Source of the DNA: Flavobacteriales bacterium
Lineage (GTDB): Bacteria; Bacteroidota; Bacteroidia; Flavobacteriales_D; SKUL01
Assembly (NCBI GenBank): GCA_007129985.1
Contig: SKUL01000006.1
Location: 1-11,993 of the forward strand
Length of the DNA: 11,993 nucleotides
Reading direction: 5' to 3'
Part shown: positions 7,438-11,993 of the stretch, piece by piece
How positions within the stretch are numbered: position 1 is the first letter of the stretch
Layout: each line of letters opens with the position of its first letter
The notes under the pieces: model-generated
Seen by the model: the letters and a program-made list of their open reading frames with translations, nothing else
Database searches by the model: none
What the model was told of the DNA's origin: nothing
Translations under genes and position numbers: made by a program

Positions 7438-7743
7438 ATGGGAAAAGGAGATATTAAGACCGCTAAAGGCAAACGCATCCGTGGAACTTTCGGCAATACC
7501 CGCCAAAAGAAACAGAAGTTCAGAAAATACACCGTAGAAACTGCCCCAGCCAAAGCCGAGGCATTGGAGGATAAAGCTGCTCCGGTTGCAAAAAAAGCCC
7601 CGGCCAAAAAAGCACCGGCTAAAAAAACCGCAGCCAAGAAAACCACTACCGCCAAAAAGACAACGACTTCCACTAAGTCGACAACCAAAACCGCCGCTAA
7701 GAAGACTGCAACCAAAAAGGCTGCATCCGAAAGCAAAAAATAG
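7438..7743 (+). CDS. Ribosomal protein THX with a Lys/Ala/Thr-rich histone-H1-like tail
   Basis: The product is 101 aa. Residues 1-28 match the small 30S protein THX: MGKGDIKTAKGKRIRGTFGN and TRQKKQKFRK, a basic peptide that in Thermus lies in a pocket at the top of the 30S head. A short acidic/neutral linker (about 33-47) follows. Then comes a tail of about 55 residues built from KKAPAKK, KKTAAKK and KKTTTAKK-like units, resembling bacterial histone H1-like proteins and likely to bind RNA or DNA non-specifically. THX proteins are usually about 25-60 aa, so the tail is an extension. An in-frame ATG at 7333 is rejected because it sits in the hup terminator T tract and upstream of the -7 box. 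The gene converges on pdxH with a 12-nt gap and no visible terminator. Confidence 0.8.
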   Translation: MGKGDIKTAKGKRIRGTFGNTRQKKQKFRKYTVETAPAKAEALEDKAAPVAKKAPAKKAPAKKTAAKKTTTAKKTTTSTKSTTKTAAKKTATKKAASESKK

Positions 7744-7755
7744 GTTATCAGTCCC

Positions 7756-8409
7756 CTACGGCGACAATCTTGTGCTAAGCCAGGCATCATTTTCTTTCCG
7801 GTACACTATCCTGTCGTGCAATCGGTTGGGTCGTCCTTGCCAAAATTCATACTTGACTGGTGTAATGGCATATCCACCCCAGTGAGGAGGACGTGGTATT
7901 TCTCCAAGGGCGAAACGAGCAGACATCTCGGCAAATCGCTCTTCCAATTCACTACGCGAGCTTAATTCGCTGGATTGCTCAGATGTCCACGCGCCAATCT
8001 GACTTTCTCTGGGCCTGGAGGCAAAATAGGCGTCTGAAAACTCTTTCGGCACTTTTGAAGCGTAACCCGACACGCGAACCTGGCGCTCGCTATTGGGCCA
8101 GAAAAAAACGGCGCCCACATTATTCGACTTATGAATATTACGGGCTTTCTGGCTGTTGTAGTTGGTGAAAAACACGAGTGCGCCGTCGTCTTCCAGCGTA
8201 CGCAGATATACAATTCGTCCATCGGGAAATCCATCCGCACTATTAGTCAGCAAAGTAAATGCATAGGGCTCAGGATTATGACGCTCAATTGCTTCTTTTA
8301 ACCAATAAGCAAACAGCAGGGCCGGGTTTTCAGGGATTTGCCCGTCGTCTAACCTACCCTTTTCAAAGTCCTTCCTGTCAGAAAACAGATGTTCATTCAG
8401 TGCGTTCAT
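7756..8409 (-). CDS. pdxH: Pyridoxamine/pyridoxine 5'-phosphate oxidase
   Basis: The product is 217 aa, the usual family length. It is an FMN enzyme that oxidises PNP or PMP to pyridoxal 5'-phosphate, the final step of the de novo and salvage PLP routes, in the cytoplasm. Visible motifs: the FMN region GRIVYLRTLEDDGALVFFTN (64-83) with NSQKARNI after it; RQVRVSGYASKVP (109-121); the SRPRESQIGAWTSEQS segment (131-146); PPHWGGYAITPVKYEFWQGR (174-193); and the C-terminal RLHDR with final RLSP. A longer frame from 8481 exists, but ATG 8409 fits the family N-terminus and lies downstream of the candidate promoter. PLP made by this enzyme is the cofactor of the two class IV aminotransferases in the window. 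Confidence 0.95.
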   Translation of the reverse strand: MNALNEHLFSDRKDFEKGRLDDGQIPENPALLFAYWLKEAIERHNPEPYAFTLLTNSADGFPDGRIVYLRTLEDDGALVFFTNYNSQKARNIHKSNNVGAVFFWPNSERQVRVSGYASKVPKEFSDAYFASRPRESQIGAWTSEQSSELSSRSELEERFAEMSARFALGEIPRPPHWGGYAITPVKYEFWQGRPNRLHDRIVYRKENDAWLSTRLSP

Positions 8410-8429
8410 CTTGTACCACTTTTCATGGC

Positions 8430-8437
8430 CAAAGATA
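8430..8437 (-). promoter_or_regulatory. Candidate -7 box for pdxH
   Basis: The minus strand reads TATCTTTG, a full match to TAnnTTTG. No TTTG lies at the expected distance. It is 20 nt before ATG 8409, so the leader would be short, and the longer start at 8481 would be upstream of it. Confidence 0.45.
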
Positions 8438-8448
8438 GGTTTCCCAAA

Positions 8449-8496
8449 CCAAAGGCTTTGGCATAACGTATGCAACAACAACAGCGAAACGTTGTT
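8449..8496. repeat. Three adjacent inverted repeats between pdxH and yqgE
   Basis: CCAAAG-G-CTTTGG (8449-8461), GCATA-ACG-TATGC (8461-8473) and AACAAC (8477-8482) paired with GTTGTT (8491-8496) lie end to end in the 134-nt divergent intergenic region. The first two are perfect and share one base. They could be operators for one or both genes, or chance. Confidence 0.4.
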
Positions 8497-8543
8497 TGAA
8501 CATCAGGCAGCGAAATTGTCGCAGATTATTTACATTGCAAACC

Positions 8544-9119
8544 ATGATTGATTTCACACCTCCCAATAAACTTACTCCGCAACGAGGGCGCATTCTCATT
8601 TCGTACCCCTATCTGGATGACCCCTTCTTTAAGCGGACCGTGGTGTTGCTGTGTGAGCATAACGAGGAGGGCTCCTTTGGGTTTGTGCTCAATAAATACA
8701 TTGATGTACAGCTTGATGAGTTGATAGAAGACCTGCCGCGTTTTAGAGGGCGAATTGCCTTGGGTGGACCTGTTCAAACCTCCAATTTGTTTTACCTGCA
8801 CACACTTGGTGATACCCTTGCCGGTAGCGCTGAGGTGATGAAAGGCTTGTACATGGGAGGCGATTACGAAGCACTGCGAGAAGCCATGTCCATGCGAAAA
8901 CTGAACCCCGATGACATCCGCTTTTTTGTGGGATATTCAGGTTGGAGTGAAGGTCAATTGGAAGAGGAACTCAAGGAAAACGCATGGCTCATATCGGAAA
9001 CAGAAGCCTCGTTGGTAATGGACACCGAAACGGACAGACTTTGGCAGGACGTTCTCAGAAGAATGGGAACACCTTACCGGGTATTATCCAACATGCCCGA
9101 AGACCCCAGCCTCAACTAG
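8544..9119 (+). CDS. YqgE/AlgH family protein (UPF0301/DUF179)
   Basis: The product is 191 aa, the usual family length. Hallmarks are RGRILISYPYLDDPFFKRTV near the start (about 13-32), EEGSFGFVLNK (about 40-50), the GGPV loop, and the signature FFVGYSGWSEGQLEEEL about two thirds along. Members have a compact alpha/beta fold with no catalytic residues agreed on. AlgH has been linked to alginate regulation in Pseudomonas, but the biochemical role is unknown. The start is ATG 8544: a TTG at 8496 would add 16 residues that do not fit the family and sits inside an inverted repeat. The gene is divergent from pdxH, and its last 8 bp overlap the end of the convergent aminotransferase gene. Confidence 0.9.
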   Translation: MIDFTPPNKLTPQRGRILISYPYLDDPFFKRTVVLLCEHNEEGSFGFVLNKYIDVQLDELIEDLPRFRGRIALGGPVQTSNLFYLHTLGDTLAGSAEVMKGLYMGGDYEALREAMSMRKLNPDDIRFFVGYSGWSEGQLEEELKENAWLISETEASLVMDTETDRLWQDVLRRMGTPYRVLSNMPEDPSLN

Positions 9120-9984
9120 CCACTTCCGCTCTGGCTCTCTCGTTCAGCTTCTCAAGCAAAAAGTTGCTCATTTTGTGAAAATACCTCTTCATGCGATAAG
9201 CCGAGACCCATCGGATTCCTTGAATGGCATTGGTAAGAAACACTTCGTCGGCAGCCAGCAGGTTTTGCGGTGTGAGCGAACATTCATACACCTTCAGGTC
9301 ATTTTCAAGTGCAAGATTGATGATTTGCATACGCATGGTACCGCCCACACATCCATCGGTAAGTGCGGGTGTGTATAGCACTCCGTTGCTCACAATAAAA
9401 AGGTTGGAGTTGCTTGATTCAATGATATGATTGTTCTCGTTCACCAATAATGCGTCATGCAGATTGTGTTTTCTGGCGTAGATGCTGGCCAGAATGTACT
9501 GCATGGCATTCACCGTTTTGAAGGGTGCGTATGCCGTGATCTGCTTCTTGATGTCGGGGTACAAATCCACCACCAGTCCTTCTGTATTCAATTCATAGCC
9601 GTTTATAGGATGCTTGCTGGCCGCTATCACATAAGACACTCCGGTTCCAGTGGGCAAATAAAACCCTCCGGCGTTGCGGTAAACCGTTATACGCAGCCTT
9701 CCCCCTTCCTCAATGTCACATTGCTGCAAAAGTTGGGTCATTTCTTTTCGCAATGACTCAACTGTGAATGTCTCAGGCATATCCATCTGCAGCACCTCCA
9801 TTCCCTCCTTCAACCGGCTGAGGTGAACTTCCACAAACAAAGGTTTTCCGTTCACCACCTTGATGCTTTCAAACAATCCGTCTCCAAAAAGAAATGCCCT
9901 GTTTTGCGGACTGAGACCCGAGCGGGTCATGTCGAGCAGGTTTCCGTTCAGGATGATAAACTGATCTGTTTTAGAAAGAGACAT
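9112..9984 (-). CDS. Class IV PLP aminotransferase (PabC/IlvE-like)
   Basis: The product is 290 aa from ATG 9984 (298 aa from ATG 10008). It is a fold-type IV PLP enzyme: NRAFLFGDGLFESIKV (28-43), the PLP lysine K156 in APFKTVNAMQY, HDALLVNENNHIIESSNSNL (176-195) with the conserved Glu, and LTNAIQGIRWV (250-260). This short class includes 4-amino-4-deoxychorismate lyase (PabC, folate pathway), short branched-chain and D-amino acid aminotransferases; motifs alone do not separate them. ATG 9984 is preferred because it overlaps the rhomboid stop as TGATG, a typical translational coupling arrangement; the longer start adds eight residues inside the rhomboid gene. No pabA/B gene is nearby. Its 3' end overlaps the convergent YqgE-family gene by 8 bp. 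Confidence 0.87.
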   Translation of the reverse strand: MSLSKTDQFIILNGNLLDMTRSGLSPQNRAFLFGDGLFESIKVVNGKPLFVEVHLSRLKEGMEVLQMDMPETFTVESLRKEMTQLLQQCDIEEGGRLRITVYRNAGGFYLPTGTGVSYVIAASKHPINGYELNTEGLVVDLYPDIKKQITAYAPFKTVNAMQYILASIYARKHNLHDALLVNENNHIIESSNSNLFIVSNGVLYTPALTDGCVGGTMRMQIINLALENDLKVYECSLTPQNLLAADEVFLTNAIQGIRWVSAYRMKRYFHKMSNFLLEKLNERARAEVAS

Positions 9985-10619
9985 CAGGAGAAAAGGTTTT
10001 GAATCCAATAAGACACCTGGTTAAAAAACATCAGCAGATTGTTGAAATCCAACGCAATCATAAAAGCGACACCAAAAATGGCTCCCCAAAAGTGAGCATC
10101 GTGGGCTATTCTGTCGCCACCACGCTTGTCCATGTAGGCCTCGTACCATAAATAACCAATTCCGAACACGAACGAGGGTAGCGGAATGGCGAAATAGAGG
10201 TACAACATTTCAGTGGGCTTGAGCAAAATATGCGCGAACAACACAGCCGCCACTGCACCAGAAGCACCTACTGAATTATACCGTGGATTGTCGCTGTGTT
10301 TTTTGAAAGCCGGCAGCGTGGCAAACAAGATGCCCCCCAGGTATAAGAGCACAAAGTAAACCACGCCGGCATGACCATAAACCGCACGCAAATAATTCTC
10401 TACACTATGTCCGAAAAAGAATAGCACAAACATGTTCACCAGCAAATGCACCCACCCTGCATGCACAAAAGCGTGCGACACTACCCTATACCACTCCTTG
10501 CGCACACGCACCACGTAGGGGTTAAAAACCCATTTGGAAAGCCTTGCGGGGTCGTTCACGCCCGGCAGCGAGAAGGCCACGGTTATGGCAATCAGAATGA
10601 AGGTTACCGAAAAGCTCAT
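9984..10619 (-). CDS. Rhomboid-family intramembrane serine protease
   Basis: The product is 211 aa with about six hydrophobic segments: an N-terminal helix (2-20), a helix with HLLVNM (58-63), helices near 84-103, 117-135 and 139-160, and a last one near 176-195. The catalytic serine is S120 in VGASGAVAA (117-125). The partner histidine is H176 in HDAHFWGAIFG (173-183). H58 and N62 match the oxyanion-side residues of active rhomboids, so the enzyme is probably active. Rhomboids cut substrates within the membrane; the substrate is not known. The cytoplasmic domain is minimal. It is the first gene of a two-gene minus-strand unit, its TGA overlapping the ATG of the aminotransferase gene. Confidence 0.9.
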   Translation of the reverse strand: MSFSVTFILIAITVAFSLPGVNDPARLSKWVFNPYVVRVRKEWYRVVSHAFVHAGWVHLLVNMFVLFFFGHSVENYLRAVYGHAGVVYFVLLYLGGILFATLPAFKKHSDNPRYNSVGASGAVAAVLFAHILLKPTEMLYLYFAIPLPSFVFGIGYLWYEAYMDKRGGDRIAHDAHFWGAIFGVAFMIALDFNNLLMFFNQVSYWIQNLFS

Positions 10620-10707
10620 AAAGACATGGATTTGACCCTGCGCTCAACCGTTGAGGCTCTCTCAGCACAAGTGTCAATGCAAAAATGAAGTCCTCGTGGC
10701 ATGGAGG

Positions 10708-10715
10708 CAAATTTA
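10708..10715 (-). promoter_or_regulatory. Weak candidate -7 box for the rhomboid/aminotransferase pair
   Basis: The minus strand reads TAAATTTG, a full match to TAnnTTTG, but there is no -33 box. The implied leader is about 85 nt. The AT-rich context makes a chance match possible. Confidence 0.3.
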
Positions 10716-10765
10716 AGAAAGGCATTGAACCCCGCGCTTACTCCGGCTCTACTCCGACCGCCAAA

Positions 10766-10798
10766 ATAAAAAAAGAGCACCTGACTAGGTGCTCTTTT
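10766..10798 (-). terminator. Intrinsic terminator of the tRNA transcript
   Basis: AAAAGAGCACCT (10771-10782) and AGGTGCTCTTTT (10787-10798) pair perfectly around a GACT loop. On the minus strand the hairpin is followed by an extra T-rich run (7 T, then A, then 4 T), so it terminates the minus-strand tRNA transcript. On the plus strand only four T follow. Confidence 0.88.
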
Positions 10799-10826
10799 CG
10801 CAATTAACCTTCTGTTTTTCAACAAG

Positions 10827-10900
10827 TAGCGAGACAGGGGCTTGAACCCTGGACCTCAGCATTATGAATGCTGCGCTCTAACCAGCTGAGCTATCTCGCC
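10827..10900 (-). tRNA. tRNA with anticodon CAU, probably elongator tRNA-Met
   Basis: The 74-nt minus-strand sequence folds as a full cloverleaf. The acceptor GGCGAGA pairs with TCTCGCT, leaving a G1-U72 wobble, and A73 is the discriminator. The D-stem is GCTC/GAGC with AGCTGGTTA in the loop. The anticodon stem CAGCA/TGCTG holds the loop TTCATAA, and the T-stem CAGGG/CCCTG holds TTCAAGC. CCA is not encoded. The anticodon stem lacks the three G-C pairs of initiator tRNA, and there is no C1-A72 mismatch, so it is not the initiator. G1-U72 with A73 suits elongator Met; an Ile tRNA with lysidine-modified CAU cannot be fully excluded by reading alone. Confidence 0.93.
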
Positions 10901-10910
10901 AAAGAGGCCG

Positions 10911-10942
10911 CAAAAGTAATACGATTTTGAAAATTTACACAA
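10911..10942 (-). promoter_or_regulatory. Bacteroidota-type promoter of the tRNA
   Basis: The minus strand has TTG at 10942-10940, a 21-nt spacer and TACTTTTG (10918-10911), a full match to TAnnTTTG. Transcription would start near 10906, about 6 nt before the mature tRNA 5' end, which suits a tRNA gene. Confidence 0.55.
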
Positions 10943-11013
10943 GTTGACCTGAAAAAAGCATACCCTATTTAGATTCAAGCATTCACGCCTACACAAGCTC
11001 CATGACGCAGAAG

Positions 11014-11042
11014 TTTGTATCCTCCAGATTTTTCCTATATTG
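11014..11042 (+). promoter_or_regulatory. Candidate promoter of the START-like gene
   Basis: A perfect TTTG -33 box (11014-11017), an 18-nt spacer and TATATTG (11036-11042), which lacks one T of the -7 consensus. Transcription would start near 11047, about 40 nt before ATG 11089, supporting that start over the in-frame ATG at 11002. Confidence 0.45.
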
Positions 11043-11088
11043 CACAACCACGGCAGCCGGTCAAAAGCAGGCTTCCTTAATTGATGGA

Positions 11089-11475
11089 ATGGAAAAAGAA
11101 AAGTATCAACTGGAGTTTATCATCAAAACCTCACCGGGTATTTTGTACAACCTGATCAGCACCCCCAGCGGGCTTTCGGAGTGGTTTGCTGATGACGTAA
11201 ACGTAAAAGACAATACCTACACTTTCTTTTGGGACGGCAGCGAAGAATCAGCAAAGCTCCTGAACAAAAAGCGGGATCATTTCACCAAATTCCGGTGGCT
11301 CAATGACGAAGAAGAAGGCATTGATAGTTTCTTCGAGTTCCGGATTAAGATTGATGACATCACCAATGATGTAGCCTTGCTGGTAACCGATTTTTCCGAA
11401 CCCGAGGAGATGGAAGAAGCAAAAGCGCTTTGGTCAAGCCAGGTGGAAGAACTCAAACACGTGCTCGGCTCCTAG
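11089..11475 (+). CDS. START-like (SRPBCC/AHSA1-type) domain protein
   Basis: The product is 128 aa, one helix-grip domain. An N-terminal strand YQLEFIIKTSP (6-16) leads to a helix and the GLSEWFADDV element (28-37) seen in AHSA1-like proteins. Further strands include FFWDGSEE, FTKFRWL and FFEFRIKI, and a C-terminal helix ends ALWSSQVEELKHVL (113-126), the usual closing helix. Such domains enclose a hydrophobic pocket for a lipid or other small ligand; some AHSA1 relatives act with Hsp90. No catalytic residues are evident and there is no signal peptide. The frame extends upstream to 11002, but those 29 residues do not look like part of the domain and the promoter lies within them. It precedes an LptF/LptG gene on the same strand by 48 nt, so a link to envelope lipids is possible but inferred. 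Confidence 0.78.
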   Translation: MEKEKYQLEFIIKTSPGILYNLISTPSGLSEWFADDVNVKDNTYTFFWDGSEESAKLLNKKRDHFTKFRWLNDEEEGIDSFFEFRIKIDDITNDVALLVTDFSEPEEMEEAKALWSSQVEELKHVLGS

Positions 11476-11493
11476 CCTTGGCATTGCGCTTGC

Positions 11494-11501
11494 TATATTT
11501 G
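11494..11501 (+). promoter_or_regulatory. Candidate -7 box for the LptF/LptG gene
   Basis: TATATTTG is a full match to TAnnTTTG, 22 nt before the TTG start. No -33 box is at the right distance (the nearest TTG is only 13 nt upstream), so co-transcription with the START-like gene is an alternative. Confidence 0.4.
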
Positions 11502-11523
11502 CAATCTCTCAGGTAGCGCATCC

Positions 11524-11993
11524 TTGAAAAAGCTTTACAAGTTGGTAATCGGGGCCTTTATCGGGCCTTTTGTCGTGACTTTCGCGGTGGTACTGTTCAT
11601 TTTCGTGATGCAGTTCGTGTGGAAGTGGGTGGACGATTTCATGGGAAAAGGTCTGGACTTTCTCATCATCATGGAGTTGCTCATGTACGCTGCGGCCAAC
11701 CTCGTGAATATATGCCTGCCACTTGCCATTTTGCTGGCCTCCATCATGACTTTCGGAAACATGGCCGAACACTTCGAACTGGTCGCGCTCAAATCGGCAG
11801 GAATTTCTCTTCACCGCATTATGTTCCCACTTACTGTGCTTGTTTTCATGCTTACAGGAGGAGCCTTCTATTTTGCCAACAACATTTCGCCTGTAGCCAC
11901 GCTCAAATTCAAAAGCTTGCTGTATGACATCACCCAGGCAAAACCCAGTATTGAGCTTCGCGATGGAATCTTTTACAACGGACTGGAAGGCTA
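11524..11993 (+). CDS. LptF/LptG (YjgP/YjgQ) family permease, N-terminal part
   Basis: The frame runs open from TTG 11524 to the window edge, about 156 residues. The family transports lipopolysaccharide as the membrane part of the LptB2FG ABC transporter, moving LPS from the inner membrane towards the LptC-A-D bridge. Residues 1-35 are MKKLYKLVIGAFIGPFVVTF plus a hydrophobic helix (first membrane span). A second span lies near 52-75, then the conserved cytoplasmic loop MAEHFELVALKSAGISLHRI (80-99), which contacts LptB in characterised members. A third span at about 101-120 leads into the start of the periplasmic jellyroll domain. TTG is chosen because the family N-terminus begins there, no ATG or GTG lies upstream in frame, and the next ATG (residue 29) is inside the first span. 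Whether it is LptF or LptG cannot be told from this part. Confidence 0.87.
   Translation, partial: MKKLYKLVIGAFIGPFVVTFAVVLFIFVMQFVWKWVDDFMGKGLDFLIIMELLMYAAANLVNICLPLAILLASIMTFGNMAEHFELVALKSAGISLHRIMFPLTVLVFMLTGGAFYFANNISPVATLKFKSLLYDITQAKPSIELRDGIFYNGLEG

Noticed and set aside
7410..7790. 126-codon minus-strand frame that looks like a hydrophobic membrane protein
   Set aside because: The Val/Leu/Ala-rich translation is simply the antisense of the Lys/Ala repeat codons in the THX tail.
11509..11814. Minus-strand open frames at the right edge
   Set aside because: They are antisense to the LptF/G gene, which has clear family motifs; they are His/Met-rich with no domain.
1..11993. Mobile elements, CRISPR arrays, toxin-antitoxin or defence systems
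   Set aside because: No transposase or integrase motifs, no regularly spaced repeats, no attachment-site duplication at the tRNA and no defence genes were seen in either strand.

Overview
The window looks like a chromosomal housekeeping segment from a member of the Bacteroidota, probably Flavobacteriales-like. Four things point there. A type IX secretion (T9SS) C-terminal sorting domain lies at the left edge. Candidate promoters match the phylum-specific -7 box TAnnTTTG rather than a sigma70-type -10. Shine-Dalgarno sequences are essentially absent before the genes. The RecQ, THX and START-like proteins are of types I associate with this phylum. There is no sign of phage, insertion sequences, CRISPR or a defence island.

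Layout from left to right. Positions 1-314 hold the tail of a T9SS-secreted protein, ending at a bidirectional terminator (332-366). A small minus-strand sulfotransferase-like gene (411-1028) and the minus-strand branched-chain aminotransferase ilvE (1133-2209) follow. A divergent intergenic region then opens a compact plus-strand cluster: recQ-type helicase (2377-4296), rlmI-type rRNA methyltransferase (4306-5487), fmt (5495-6439) and an exported cupin (6441-6851), with gaps of only 9, 7 and 1 nt. Next come hup (HU, 7011-7283), with its own promoter and a strong terminator, and a ribosomal protein THX gene carrying a long Lys/Ala-rich histone-H1-like tail (7438-7743). That gene converges on pdxH (7756-8409, minus). 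Divergent from pdxH is a YqgE/AlgH-family gene (8544-9119), which runs 8 bp into the end of a minus-strand pair: a rhomboid protease (9984-10619) and a class IV PLP aminotransferase (9112-9984) joined by a TGATG stop/start overlap. A minus-strand tRNA with anticodon CAU (10827-10900) follows, flanked by its own promoter and terminator. The right edge holds a START-like domain gene (11089-11475) and the 5' part of an LptF/LptG permease gene that begins at TTG (from 11524 to the window edge).

Functional themes are translation and nucleic-acid housekeeping (RecQ, RlmI, Fmt, HU, THX, tRNA), PLP chemistry (two class IV aminotransferases plus pdxH, which makes PLP) and the envelope (T9SS cargo, rhomboid, exported cupin, LptF/G). 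No clearly new multi-gene system is visible. The observations most worth checking are the THX protein with an H1-like tail, the RecQ with a displaced zinc module, a 14-nt direct repeat with a 20-nt period upstream of hup, and the TTG-started LptF/G gene that a naive ORF search would miss.
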